From Fictibacillus terranigra (GTDB lineage: Bacteria > Bacillota > Bacilli > Bacillales > Fictibacillaceae), in contig NZ_JAUHLN010000001.1 in assembly GCF_030412265.1 (NCBI RefSeq), positions 1,493,023 through 1,557,022 on the forward strand: a stretch of 64,000 nucleotides of DNA, given 5' to 3'. Every line of letters begins with the position of its first letter. Positions within the stretch are counted from its first letter, which is position 1. Of this stretch, positions 46,213 to 54,778 are shown in pieces. Both the position numbers and the translations under genes were made by a program. The notes under the pieces are model-generated. The model had not been told where the DNA came from. It worked only from the letters and a program-made list of their open reading frames with translations, and did not search any database.

Positions 46213-48024
46213 ATGAAATATTCATTTATATTTACTTTGTTATTCTCACTGTTACTCATTTTTAAATCATCCCTAGTCTATGCAGAAGATACAGAACAAA
46301 AGGCAAAGAAACATGATGAATCATCTTATGAGCTTATGAGTTATGCAGATCATGGCTGGTGGGATGTGGCGGGAAAGACAGGTTCCGCCACGGCTACCGC
46401 CGTTAAAAACTTCTTTTGGATGATTAATATTGTTCTGGCTCAAATTACTTTAATGATAGTCTATCAGCTATTCTCGTTGGATGTCGTATCAATGACCAAA
46501 GAGGCGCTGCGTGAAATTACATCGGGAACTGCAGGAAGTTTACTTTTCAATTTTGGCGCGTTTGCGCTTGCCATAGCTTCTTTGGGAATCGTAATACGCT
46601 CCTACATACAACAAAATTGGCAAGCCTTTTTTAGGCTTTTAACACTTATCTTGATTAGTTTGACACTTCTTTTCTCCATCCAGTCCAAGAAGTTCAATTA
46701 TATTAATCTCGCTCATGGGCTTTCCGTTTCCCTTGAAAATGCCATTATGAGTGTGAATCCCTCCTTAAATGAAGATGATGCTTTTCGGTTTGACTCTTTC
46801 AATAAAAATACAGCAAAAAAGGTATCAATTGAAATACAAAACAAGGTCTTTGACGCCTTGATCTATAAGCCTTACCTGCTGCTTCAGTACGGAACAACCC
46901 AAGAAAAAAAGATAAACGCTGAAAGTACAGATCGGATCAAAACCTATTTGAATGCCGATCCCCGAACAGAGGAGGGAGTAAAGAAGCGGGAGGAAATATC
47001 TAAAGATGAATATACGGAATACGATAACAAAAACATTTTTGCAGGAAACGGGTGGAAACAGGCAGGTTATATCCTAGTTATGATCCTCTCTACGGTTATA
47101 CAGGGAACCGTGTTTTTCAGTATTGCTCTGATTCGAGTGATGCTGCAATTTGCTTTCATTGTCATGTTGCTTTTGGCACCTTTTATGATATTCACCAGTT
47201 TGTTTCCGAGTTTTGAAGCTCTGGTTGGGCGATATCTTAAAGGGACAACCATTCTTATTCTTTTCAAATCGGTGACCATGTTTTTTGTATTAGTGGCGAC
47301 AAGCTTCATTTCCCTCGGTTATGAGATGACAAACATGTCAGATGATATCTACTACAGGATTTTTATTCAGATTACCTTTTGTGTCGCTGTTATTTTTATG
47401 TACACTAAACGACAGTTTGCGCTGAACATGTTAGAAGGAGCTACACCAAGCTTGCATGATATGGGTGCTGGCTCTCTTAGCCATAATTTGCAACGACAAA
47501 AGAAAAAGTTAAATGATAAAGTATCACGGTTTCGTCAACCGAGAAAAGGGCTCCAATCCATAAACGGAGGTTTAGCAGTAAGATCATCGGAATCATCAAG
47601 CTTTAGATCAACCCCACTTAAAACAGAGCATCCCAATAACCATAAAGCAAGAACTTCACATGAAAAGAAAACCACTCATTATCCAAATCACTCCCAGCAA
47701 GAAACAGCTGCAGCACAAGAACCGGATCATGCTCATCAATCAAGTTCTATTCATCGAAAACCACAAAAGAACAATTTAAAAAACGCAGCAAAAGATAATC
47801 AGGTTTCCTACCATCTAGGTGATCACCTGACTAAGTCGGAGGCGAACAAACAACTTAAAGCACCTCATCAAAAAATGGAGAAGATTAAAACTTCAAAATT
47901 CACTCTATCAAACGCAAGGAATCCTTACAGTATATTAAAGGAAAAGAAAGCGGACAAAAATACTGAGCAACCTTATGGGCTCTTACATCGCACCTCTCGT
48001 CTAAATTCCTCTAAAGAAGAATAG
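46213..48024 (+). CDS. VirB6/TrbL-like polytopic channel protein
   Basis: 603 residues from ATG 46213 behind GGTGGGGA. A cleavable signal sequence is likely (to VYAED), then about seven spans: two at residues 70-140, a segment after YINLAHGLSVSLENAIM, and four at about 290-400 (VMILSTVIQGTVFFSIALIR, LQFAFIVMLLLAPFMIFTSL). The last 190 residues are hydrophilic, very rich in His, Ser, Lys and Gln, and probably disordered. Topology and place match the VirB6-like TcpH/ConF-type core channel protein. Confidence 0.8.
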   Translation: MKYSFIFTLLFSLLLIFKSSLVYAEDTEQKAKKHDESSYELMSYADHGWWDVAGKTGSATATAVKNFFWMINIVLAQITLMIVYQLFSLDVVSMTKEALREITSGTAGSLLFNFGAFALAIASLGIVIRSYIQQNWQAFFRLLTLILISLTLLFSIQSKKFNYINLAHGLSVSLENAIMSVNPSLNEDDAFRFDSFNKNTAKKVSIEIQNKVFDALIYKPYLLLQYGTTQEKKINAESTDRIKTYLNADPRTEEGVKKREEISKDEYTEYDNKNIFAGNGWKQAGYILVMILSTVIQGTVFFSIALIRVMLQFAFIVMLLLAPFMIFTSLFPSFEALVGRYLKGTTILILFKSVTMFFVLVATSFISLGYEMTNMSDDIYYRIFIQITFCVAVIFMYTKRQFALNMLEGATPSLHDMGAGSLSHNLQRQKKKLNDKVSRFRQPRKGLQSINGGLAVRSSESSSFRSTPLKTEHPNNHKARTSHEKKTTHYPNHSQQETAAAQEPDHAHQSSSIHRKPQKNNLKNAAKDNQVSYHLGDHLTKSEANKQLKAPHQKMEKIKTSKFTLSNARNPYSILKEKKADKNTEQPYGLLHRTSRLNSSKEE

Positions 48025-48033
48025 GGGAAAGAA

Positions 48034-49134
48034 ATGATAAGACAAGCTGTGGAACTAAAAGTGAAGACAACTGTCTATTCCACCATTCTTAAGGTTTTGT
48101 TGCCCTTCCTTCTAGTGTTTGGCTTACTTTTCACCATTGTTTTTTTCTTATTGATGATGGCAGACCAGTTGACCGGCGAACAGAAAAATCCTGTTCAAGG
48201 TGGTAAGGCCACCAATGTCAGTAAGGAAGTCTTAAGATATCAGTCAACCGTTAAGAAATACACAAAGGAATATGGAATCAGCCAATATACAGATATCATC
48301 CTTGCCATTATGATGCAGGAATCGGGTGGACGTGGAGATGATCCAATGCAAGCTAGTGAGAGCCATTGTGGCACGGTGGGGTGCATTAAAAAACCTGAAA
48401 AGTCTATTCAGCTTGGAACCAAGAATTTTGCTCAGCAACTTAAAAAAGCAAAAGGTGATTTAAAAACCGCGATCCAAAGTTATAATTTCGGTGGAGGATT
48501 TATTGATTACGTGAATCAAAGAGGCGGTCATTACACCAAGGAACTTGCCATGAATTTTTCCAAAAGACAATATCAGAAGCTCGCACATACCGGTATTTAC
48601 CACTGTATTCGTCCGGAAGCAGTTCCCGTTAATGCCTGCTATGGTGACGTTGGCTATGTAGATGCCGTCCTAAAATATTATGACTTTACTTCTCCAGTGC
48701 AAGGAAAAGGAAAATGGACAACGCCTATTGAAGGAGCAGTTGAGGTAACAAGTGGATTTGGAACGAGAACTTGGGAGGATGGAAGCAAGGAGAACCATAA
48801 AGGTCTGGATTTTGGCTGTATTAATAGGGTAACACCGATTTATGCTCCACGAAAGGGTAAGGTGATCTACTCTGAATTTCACAAAAACAAGAATGGAGCT
48901 CCCGGTTATGGTAACCTCGTCATCCTTCAGCATGGGAAAGGACTTTATACCGGCTATGCTCATTTATTCGAAACCAATGTCAGAGAGGGACAAGCTATAA
49001 AGGAAGGGCAACAAATTGGAGTGTGCGGGAGCACAGGGCATTCAACCGGACCGCATTTGCACTTTGAGGTCAAAACTTCTGAATGGGGCGGCCATCTCAA
49101 TCCTCAATCTGTTTTAGACTTTAGAGGAAGGTGA
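48034..49134 (+). CDS. Bifunctional peptidoglycan hydrolase: lysozyme-like plus M23 peptidase
   Basis: 366 residues from ATG 48034. One membrane anchor (about 20-42). Residues about 65-215 form a CwlT-type lysozyme-like domain with the catalytic Glu in AIMMQESGGRG and later LKTAIQSYNFGGGFIDYV. Residues about 235-366 form a LytM/M23 zinc endopeptidase with HxxxD as NHKGLDFG and HxH as GPHLHFEV. It opens the cell wall so the mating channel can cross. In ICEBs1 CwlT the second domain is NlpC/P60; here it is M23. Its stop overlaps the region of the next start. Confidence 0.87.
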   Translation: MIRQAVELKVKTTVYSTILKVLLPFLLVFGLLFTIVFFLLMMADQLTGEQKNPVQGGKATNVSKEVLRYQSTVKKYTKEYGISQYTDIILAIMMQESGGRGDDPMQASESHCGTVGCIKKPEKSIQLGTKNFAQQLKKAKGDLKTAIQSYNFGGGFIDYVNQRGGHYTKELAMNFSKRQYQKLAHTGIYHCIRPEAVPVNACYGDVGYVDAVLKYYDFTSPVQGKGKWTTPIEGAVEVTSGFGTRTWEDGSKENHKGLDFGCINRVTPIYAPRKGKVIYSEFHKNKNGAPGYGNLVILQHGKGLYTGYAHLFETNVREGQAIKEGQQIGVCGSTGHSTGPHLHFEVKTSEWGGHLNPQSVLDFRGR

Positions 49135-49139
49135 TGAAA

Positions 49140-49712
49140 ATGAAACAGGAGTTTTTGATAAAAACGGGTCTTTTAATGGTAGCGATCTTTATCATCGCAA
49201 CCGTTTGGTTTGGTTTCCGAACCATCGATGATCAAGCGACAATGATCGATTCATTAACCAATAAGGTTAAAAGGCAAAAAGTCCAGATTACGTTGTTGAA
49301 AGCCAACAAACAACAAGAAAGCCGCCAGACTATTCAATCAGAAGACAAAAATATTGAAGAAAGTGTAAATGTTTTTGTTCAATCTCTTTACCAAGTAAAA
49401 AAGAATCAGTTGAATGAACGGCGTGAAAAAGCAAAAGAGGTACTTACACAGGACATGTTCCAAAAGTATTTTCCTGAAGCAGAAAGAGATGAGAAGTATC
49501 AATATGAGCATGAAATTGGAGATTCTACAGTTTATACACGTGTACATGGAGAAAACGGCAGTGCAATCGTCACATTTGAAGAAACCATTGTATCACTTGC
49601 TCATGGCCAAAAGGAATCGGCCCAGGTCACATTGGAAGTGTATTTGCAAAAAGAGGGAAGAAAGTGGCTAGTGAATCGATTTCAGCAATTAAAAGCAGAA
49701 CCCTTAAACTAG
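49140..49712 (+). CDS. VirB8-like bitopic conjugation protein
   Basis: 190 residues. ATG 49140 is taken, 9 bases after GAGGAAGG; ATG 49134 is also possible. Short cytoplasmic start, one span (TGLLMVAIFIIATVWFGF), a coiled segment (IDSLTNKVKRQKVQITLLKA) and then an NTF2-like domain (about 80-190) with VNVFVQSLYQVKKNQLNERR and a C-terminal strand KWLVNRFQQL. It resembles the single VirB8-like domain of TcpC relatives. Last gene of the transfer operon. Confidence 0.68.
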   Translation: MKQEFLIKTGLLMVAIFIIATVWFGFRTIDDQATMIDSLTNKVKRQKVQITLLKANKQQESRQTIQSEDKNIEESVNVFVQSLYQVKKNQLNERREKAKEVLTQDMFQKYFPEAERDEKYQYEHEIGDSTVYTRVHGENGSAIVTFEETIVSLAHGQKESAQVTLEVYLQKEGRKWLVNRFQQLKAEPLN

Positions 49713-49808
49713 GCAATGAGGTTGTTCATGAATTTCGAAAAGGGCTTGATTCCTTCAGTAAATAATGACTTTTTACTTACTTAATTTTCAAAAAATAATG
49801 AAGTAAAA

Positions 49809-49817
49809 TGGTATAAT
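49809..49817 (+). promoter_or_regulatory. Extended -10 promoter of the type I toxin
   Basis: TGG followed by TATAAT at 49812-49817; the -35 region is weak, as is usual with a TG-extended box. Confidence 0.55.
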
Positions 49818-49888
49818 ATAAAAATACAATAGAACAGGATTTCTCAAGGGTGGTCGGCATTCATCCCCAAAGGAAGGGGGTGGTGCTG

Positions 49889-49972
49889 ATGTCAGTATAT
49901 GAAGCGTTGATGTTTGCAATTGCGTTTGCAGGCTTTATCGTGTCGGTGCTGTCATTCAACCAAAAAAAATAA
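49889..49972 (+). CDS. Type I toxin peptide (holin-like)
   Basis: 27 residues from ATG 49889 behind AAGGAAGGGGGTGG. The start MSVYEALMFAIAFAGFIVSV is one membrane span, and it ends LSFNQKK. This is the common Firmicutes 'putative holin-like toxin' pattern (xVYEALxxMIAFGxFIxxLL, ending xKK). The toxin depolarises the membrane when its antisense RNA is lost. The antisense promoter and both terminators are visible downstream. It would act as an addiction module for the element. Confidence 0.85.
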   Translation: MSVYEALMFAIAFAGFIVSVLSFNQKK

Positions 49973-50006
49973 TCCACCCTTGAGTTAACGGCTCTGGTGG
50001 ATTATT
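49968..50006 (-). terminator. Terminator of the antitoxin RNA
   Basis: 11-bp perfect stem, with a T8 tail on the minus strand. Confidence 0.75.
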
Positions 50007-50052
50007 TCTACCCGATGTCGATCCCCCTTGAAGGGAACCTACTATTGTATGG

Positions 50053-50084
50053 CCGTTGGTGTTGGCAGCACCAGCGGTCTTTTT
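50053..50084 (+). terminator. Terminator of the toxin mRNA
   Basis: CCGTTGGTG and CACCAGCGG (one G-U) then TCTTTTTT. Convergent with the antisense RNA start. Confidence 0.8.
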
Positions 50085-50105
50085 TAATATATGTCATTAT
50101 TTATT

Positions 50106-50135
50106 ATTATACCCGCGAACGTTAAAAGAAAACAA
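50106..50135 (-). promoter_or_regulatory. Promoter of the antitoxin RNA
   Basis: On the minus strand TTGTTT (50135-50130), 18-base spacer, TATAAT (50111-50106). Confidence 0.65.
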
Positions 50136-50430
50136 GCTATACGTCCAATAATTTTACAGCTTTGTTCATCATTGATTAATTAACAGTATGTTGTCTGCTG
50201 TATACTTGGTTGTGGCTTTGGTTCTCTGGCCGTTTAGATCCTCTTCTTTGTTCTCCTCATTATAATCGTTTGCTCATGAGAACCTTCAAGGGATGCTGCG
50301 CATTCGCTTCGCAAACTTTGTGAACTTTTTTGAGGAAGTCTTTCAAAAAACTTCACAAACTTCAGGCCCCTTGACCGTTCTGTTCGCAAAGATTTCTGTT
50401 CTTTCAAACAAAGAAGGGAGCTGTTTAACT

Positions 50431-50874
50431 ATGGAAGCTGTTTACGAGATTCAACGCATCAAGCAAGTGATTTCAGAACTTGAAGGAGGAGAACAATACC
50501 TGGTCCGTTCTCCCCAGGATGGTGCGAGGGTGGCTGCTTTATTCATCGGGGAGGATGATCGCGAAGTCTTCTTCGTGATGTGCCTGAATACCAAAAACCG
50601 AGTAATCGCCGTTCATCGGTGCCATGTCGGGGCCCTGAATTCCAGTATCGTTCATCCCAGGGAAGTATTTAAATCAGCGATCTTGAATAATGCCTCTTCC
50701 ATACTCGTCTATCATCAGCATCCCAGCCAAGACCTAATGCCTTCCCGCGAAGATATCGAAGTAACTGGACGTCTCGTAGCTGCTGGAAAGCTTATCGGTA
50801 TTGAAGTGTTAGATCATCTAATCATTAATGCGAAGGCGGAATACTACAGTTTGAAAGAAAAAGGATACGTTTAA
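50431..50874 (+). CDS. RadC-type JAB-domain protein
   Basis: 147 residues from ATG 50431; the site AAGAAGGGAG lies about 12 bases upstream. The MPN/JAB core of RadC is seen: VFFVMCLNTKNRVIAVHRCH, VHPREVFKSAILNNASSILV, then metal motif YHQHPSQDLMPSREDIEVT and IGIEVLDHLII. The usual motif is HNHPSGDP; here Asn and Gly are both Gln, but His, His and Asp remain. The N-terminal HhH part of chromosomal RadC is absent, as is usual for element-borne copies. The role on mobile elements is unclear. A strong terminator follows. Confidence 0.83.
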   Translation: MEAVYEIQRIKQVISELEGGEQYLVRSPQDGARVAALFIGEDDREVFFVMCLNTKNRVIAVHRCHVGALNSSIVHPREVFKSAILNNASSILVYHQHPSQDLMPSREDIEVTGRLVAAGKLIGIEVLDHLIINAKAEYYSLKEKGYV

Positions 50875-50878
50875 AACT

Positions 50879-50905
50879 AAGAAGGGCTTCGCCCTTCTTT
50901 CTTTG
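50879..50905 (+). terminator. Terminator after the RadC-type gene
   Basis: AAGAAGGG-CTTCG-CCCTTCTT then TCTTTG. Confidence 0.85.
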
Positions 50906-51005
50906 CATTGCAAGAATATCTAGACTCATGGACTAAGTAACAGGACTTTAAAATTATTTTGTTGAAATACATAGTAATTAATCAAGGGTGGTGTGTTTCT
51001 AAGCA

Positions 51006-51134
51006 ATGTACACGAGTAATCACACTGGGAGAAGAAAAGGCTCGAGATCAAAGAGTATTGGTCTAAAATGTAGTGCGAGTGGAGATTCGATCACTTTGTC
51101 CCATGGTAACCGTGTTACTGTGCGATTAAAATAA
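51006..51134 (+). CDS. Possible 42-residue basic protein
   Basis: ATG 51006 to TAA 51132-51134. Starts MYTSNHTGRRKGSRSKSIGL and ends in ITLSHGNRVTVRLK, highly basic with a beta-strand-like end. GGGTGGTG is about 13 bases upstream, rather far. No family known; included because it fills the space between two element genes and its frame is clean. Confidence 0.35.
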   Translation: MYTSNHTGRRKGSRSKSIGLKCSASGDSITLSHGNRVTVRLK

Positions 51135-51167
51135 GAATGTGCTTTCTTCATATAGGGTGGTGATCGT

Positions 51168-51785
51168 TTGAAAACGGGACAAAATCGGGGGCAACGGAAA
51201 AGGTTTGTTCTCTATACGCTAATCGTCAGTTTAATTTTCGGGATTTTTTCAGTGATCTCTGATAATTTACCCAACATACGGGATGGGATAACTCCCGTAG
51301 AGTTCATCATCTCGTATTTAGCCATAATGATTAACTCCTTACCGACATGGTTCATCATTGCGATGGTGACGGGCTATATATTTGCCAGTAACATTAAAGA
51401 ATCAATAATACGTGGAGCGATTTGTATCCTTTGTGCCATTACCTCTTATTTTGTGATTGGGCAATTATACAGTGACATCCCGGTCGCAACGTTTAAAGAA
51501 TGGGTTCCAATCTTTATGAATTGGTACGGAATGTCCTTGTTGGGCGGCATGATTGGCGGGTGTGTGGGATTTTTACTGAAAAAGACTCCATATGTATTAC
51601 TAATCGTCCTATCAGGATTGCTTCTGCAGTTGTATTTAAACGGTGCCAGCAGTTGGAACGACGTAGTGGGTATTGCGCAAAATGTTACCTTTTGTCTGAT
51701 GGTTGTGGGGATTATTCTGTATTTATGGATGGTGACAAAAGAAAAAAAGACAACTGTTCCCATGTTGAATAGGAAAGAACAATAA
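51168..51785 (+). CDS. Six-span membrane protein, unknown cargo
   Basis: 205 residues from TTG 51168 behind GGTGGTGAT. Spans at about residues 12-29, 45-68, 79-98, 113-138, 140-158 and 166-190. The short basic start (KTGQNRGQRKRF) faces the cytoplasm. I do not recognise a family. A very strong terminator follows at once, so it is monocistronic cargo. Confidence 0.65.
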   Translation: MKTGQNRGQRKRFVLYTLIVSLIFGIFSVISDNLPNIRDGITPVEFIISYLAIMINSLPTWFIIAMVTGYIFASNIKESIIRGAICILCAITSYFVIGQLYSDIPVATFKEWVPIFMNWYGMSLLGGMIGGCVGFLLKKTPYVLLIVLSGLLLQLYLNGASSWNDVVGIAQNVTFCLMVVGIILYLWMVTKEKKTTVPMLNRKEQ

Positions 51786-51818
51786 AAAACCACCCGGTTC
51801 CCACCGGGTGGTTTTGAT
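51786..51818 (+). terminator. Terminator of the membrane cargo gene
   Basis: AAAACCACCCGG and CCGGGTGGTTTT with a 6-base loop; perfect 12-bp stem. Confidence 0.88.
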
Positions 51819-52150
51819 CTTCCTTTGGTTTCAAATACATCAATGAATCGGTGTTAACTTCACGGTTGCTTCTGTTTGAATCGTATAAGGGGCGTTTCTA
51901 CAATAAGTGGATACGCTTTTTCCAACGGGGCAGGAACAGTTTTCAGAAAAATGAGGTGGTGAACCAAAAAAACGATATGAGGCTAAATGGCTTTTAAAAT
52001 TCCAAGAGACCAAACCAGGTCTCTTTTTTTATATTTATTTGTGTCTCAAAACTCATTTCAAAAATAAAATCCTAAATATGTACCCTTATGACAATCAAAA
52101 GCCTTACTAACATTAGTAGTTTAACAACCAATCGTTTGGAAAAGTACACT
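51819..52150. other. Gap with one terminator
   Basis: No gene. AGAGACC/GGTCTCT plus TTTTTTT at 52004-52031 is a clear terminator but nothing obvious is transcribed into it, so a small RNA or lost gene is possible. Confidence 0.45.
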
Positions 52151-52260
52151 TTTACGAACGGGTCTTTTTTATGCAAAAAAAGCTGTTTATCAGGTCCGTT
52201 TAAGTTAGAAAATTATTTACGAACGTTCGCTATTTTGCAACTATTTTTACGAACGTTTTT
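52151..52260. promoter_or_regulatory. Candidate res/operator region of the serine recombinase
   Basis: TTTACGAACG occurs at 52151, 52216 and 52246; the second extends to the palindrome CGAACGTTCG. Repeated sites just upstream of a resolvase gene are typical of res subsites, which the enzyme both binds and recombines. Confidence 0.6.
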
Positions 52261-52302
52261 GATAGAATAAGACAGAGAAAGAGTAAGAAAAGGAGGAAAA
52301 AA

Positions 52303-52897
52303 ATGGACATTCGAAAATTTGGGTACATACGAGTAAGCAGCAGAGTCCATTAAAAAAGTGGGAATCGACGTACGAGATATTTTTATCGATAAGCAAAGTC
52401 GGAAAGATTTTGATCGTGCACAGTATCAATTGTTAAAACGGATTATTCGTAAAGGAGATATCCTTTACATTCATTCGCTAGATCGTTTTGGCCGAAACAA
52501 GGAAGAGATTCTGCATGAGTGGAATGATATTACCAAAAATTTGGAGGCAGACATTGTGGTGTTGGATATGCCGTTATTGGACACCACCCAATTTAAGGAC
52601 AGCTTGGGGACCCTTATTGCGGATTTGGTTTTGCAGATTCCTTCCTGGATGGCACAGGAAGAACGAGACCGGATTCGTAAACGGCAGCGTGAAGGAATTG
52701 AGGTGGCTTTGCAGAATGGTATTGCGTTTGCACGGCCAAAGGCTCAAATGACAGAAGAGTTTAAAGAGGTATACTCTCGATGGAAATCTGGAGAGATGAC
52801 AGCTGTTAAGGCCATGCAGGAAATTGGGGTAAAAAAGACAACTTTCTATAAGTTGGTTAAAGCGTATGAAAAAGCCTTACAAGAAAAAACAATATAA
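52303..52897 (+). pseudogene. Serine recombinase (resolvase family), internally deleted
   Basis: ATG 52303 follows AAGGAGG. MDIRKFGYIRVSSRVH keeps the catalytic Ser region (RVSS), then hits TAA. A neighbouring frame resumes with IKKVGIDVRDIFIDKQSRKD, RGDILYIHSLDRFGRNKEEI, the long helix SWMAQEERDRIRKRQREGI and the HTH MTAVKAMQEIGVKKTTFYKL. About 10 codons (normally ...KDQNEGRQLE...) are missing with a frameshift, so the enzyme is dead unless the sequence is wrong here. Confidence 0.78.
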
Positions 52898-53044
52898 TAG
52901 GAAAAAGATTGTTCTAACGACACAAAAGCCAGGAAAACTTGTACTACGTCTAAAAAGTGTTTGTGCAGCGTATTAATTCAGAAAACTTAAAATAAAGAAG
53001 GGATGAATTGATCATTCTGCTGTTGCTAAAACACGTCTGAAATA

Positions 53045-53072
53045 AAAACACACCAATAAAGGTGTGTTTTTT
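53045..53072. terminator. Bidirectional terminator
   Basis: AAAACACACC-AATAAA-GGTGTGTTTTTT. It lies directly after the stop of the next minus-strand gene and also faces the recombinase. Confidence 0.8.
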
Positions 53073-53325
53073 ACAAATTTTTATTATATTTTTGCAGCCG
53101 TTTAATTTCTTTCTGTTCCTCTTCGGTAAGTTTTTTCTTCCCGATAGCATGGTTGATTAAATCTTTAATACCTTTTTCTTTTGTTTTTTTAACTAGGTCC
53201 GGATCCATATCTTTATCAATATAAGAACCAAAAGTCGAACCTTCTTTAACACCTTTTAAAAAGCCATTTTCATTTTTTTGTTGACTACTGTTGTTTTTAT
53301 TAAATGGAACAATTTTCTTATCCAT
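53071..53325 (-). CDS. Small hydrophilic protein, unknown
   Basis: 84 residues from ATG 53325, 5-6 bases after AGAGGTG. Asn/Lys-rich start (DKKIVPFNKNNSSQQKNENG), then FLKGVKEGSTFGSYIDKDMD and a coiled, charged end (KKLTEEEQKEIKRLQKYNK). No membrane span or known domain. It has its own terminator. Confidence 0.55.
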   Translation of the reverse strand: MDKKIVPFNKNNSSQQKNENGFLKGVKEGSTFGSYIDKDMDPDLVKKTKEKGIKDLINHAIGKKKLTEEEQKEIKRLQKYNKNL

Positions 53326-53412
53326 CATATCACCTCTAGTTTCAAAAAATTCTTTAAATTTATTATAACTTGATTTTAAATAAAAAAGGTAGGAATTGTA
53401 AATTTCATCCAA

Positions 53413-53580
53413 ATAAGAATATTAGCTCAAAAACGCATTGCGTGTTTCTTTTGTTCAAAATCCAAAAAAACTAGGTTTACTGGAATAAAGGAAGCTCAAC
53501 AAGTCTTGAGTATAAGTGAAGCATTTATTAAAGGGTTAGAGGAAGAGGAGAACGCAAGAAAGGAAGACGCTGAGGAATAA
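53413..53580 (+). pseudogene. Unassigned coding remnant with a Cys pair
   Basis: An open frame reads LAQKRIACFFCSKSKKTRFT and then an acidic end (GLEEEENARKEDAEE) to TAA 53578-53580. No ATG, GTG or TTG is in a sensible place. CFFC suggests a lost zinc finger. Low confidence. Confidence 0.3.
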
Positions 53581-53778
53581 ATGGGCAGATCTTTAATCAC
53601 ATGTAAAAGTATTCGGTTCTTAACAAAACGAAAATGAGCCATATGATAGGGGTTTTGAGAACGGATGTACATATAAAGCATAGCTTTGCGAAGTTATAGA
53701 AATAAAAAAGCAAATTTTCCGGAACCTTTTTGATCTTGATTTCGACTAACTATTAAAGGACAGAAGGGGGATAGGCTT

Positions 53779-54101
53779 TTGAAACGATTAAAGTATATCT
53801 GTATTGTTTTAACTTCACTTCTTACGATTGCTGGTTGTTCAGATAAACAGAAGCAAACTTTTGAAATTGACGGGTCTGTGCAAGTTGAAAAACATTTTTT
53901 TGTAAAAAGTCATTTTAAAGCCTTTGGTTTTACTGACAAAACCCTTGATGAAAGAAATCAACGAATAGCAGCCAGCATTGATGTTAGAGCACTGCTTGAA
54001 AAAACAAAAGATCTTCTATATGTTAAAAACGGAGTTGTCCAAGTAGACTAGGTAAAGCCTCTCATCCAGAAGCAGCTATAGCCGCATTAGAAGACAAATA
54101 A
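53779..54101 (+). CDS. Lipoprotein, 3' end probably frameshifted
   Basis: TTG 53779 behind AGAAGGGGGA. Signal peptide KYICIVLTSLLTIAGCSD with lipobox IAGC. The mature part includes VEKHFFVKSHFKAFGFTDKT. The frame stops at 54049-54051 (QVD), but the neighbouring frame reads GKASHPEAAIAALEDK to a stop at 54099-54101, which looks like the original end. So the protein is either 90 residues or a slightly truncated version of about 106. No known family. Confidence 0.55.
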
Positions 54102-54141
54102 ATTTTAATCTTTTTGTTATGACATAAAAGTGGGGTCCTTA

Positions 54142-54472
54142 TTATTTTTTCAGCTTTCCGGCCTTTATTTGTTCATCTGTTAGTCTTTGATAAGCTTCGT
54201 CCCCGCACTTTTTAGAACAAAGCAAGTCTGTCTTTTTGTCTGCAGAAAAAGGGTAACCCATGCTGATATTCTAGACAAAATAAGTTCCTCCGCCATGATT
54301 AACTGGAACGGTTATTTTCTCTTCACAATTGATACATGTGGAAAGTCCATGGTCTTTTGTAGGTTTTTTTAAAAGGGCGTTCACTAAAGAATGATCCATC
54401 CTTAAAGCAGTCGGTCCAGTAGCCATCTAAACGAGTGTAATAGTCTCTTTCCATTTGCTCAGTTACTTTCAT
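54142..54472 (-). pseudogene. Zinc-finger-like protein, frameshifted
   Basis: ATG 54472 follows TAGGAGG. The frame reads MKVTEQMERDYYTRLDGYWT, and then a neighbouring frame gives LKKPTKDHGLSTCINCEEKI, TVPVNHGGGTYFV, a stop, and finally DKKTDLLCSKKCGDEAYQRL and TDEQIKAGKLKK. CINC and CSKKC make a zinc-ribbon-like pair. At least one frameshift and one stop are present. Confidence 0.55.
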
Positions 54473-54496
54473 GGAATTTAAACCTCCTACTATTTA

Positions 54497-54637
54497 TCAT
54501 CTAAATCTATTGTTTCTTGTTAATCTGATAAAAAACCATATGATGAAAGCAATAACTAGAAGTGTAAATAAAACAATAATTATAGGTCTAAATTGAGTAA
54601 CAAGATCAGGTGAACCAGTTACAGTACCTTCGTCCAC
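54497..54637 (-). CDS. Small single-span membrane protein
   Basis: 46 residues from GTG 54637, seven bases after GAGGAGG, stop at 54497. An acidic start (VDEGTVTGSPDLVTQF), one span (PIIIVLFTLLVIAFIIWFFI) and a basic end (RLTRNNRFR), so N-out topology is likely by the positive-inside rule. No family recognised. Confidence 0.6.
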   Translation of the reverse strand: MDEGTVTGSPDLVTQFRPIIIVLFTLLVIAFIIWFFIRLTRNNRFR

Positions 54638-54778
54638 GAAAAGGCCTCCTCAAGAATGAACAAATTAATACTTCTGTTATCGATAAACTCGATAGCCTAG
54701 TTAGATAAGGTATAGAAAAAGTTAATTGGCCAATCAGGATTTGTTTCTGAAAACACCCATAATACAGAGGAGTTTTCT

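Larger units (their letters stand above)
49965..50099 (-). ncRNA. Antisense antitoxin RNA
   Basis: A minus-strand promoter (TTGTTT, 18-base spacer, TATAAT) at 50135-50106 would start an RNA at about 50099. On the minus strand the hairpin AATAATCCACC/GGTGGATTATT (50006-49968) runs into TTTTTTTTGG and should end it, giving about 135 bases. It would pair with the 3' untranslated part of the toxin mRNA, as RatA does with txpA. Confidence 0.65.
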
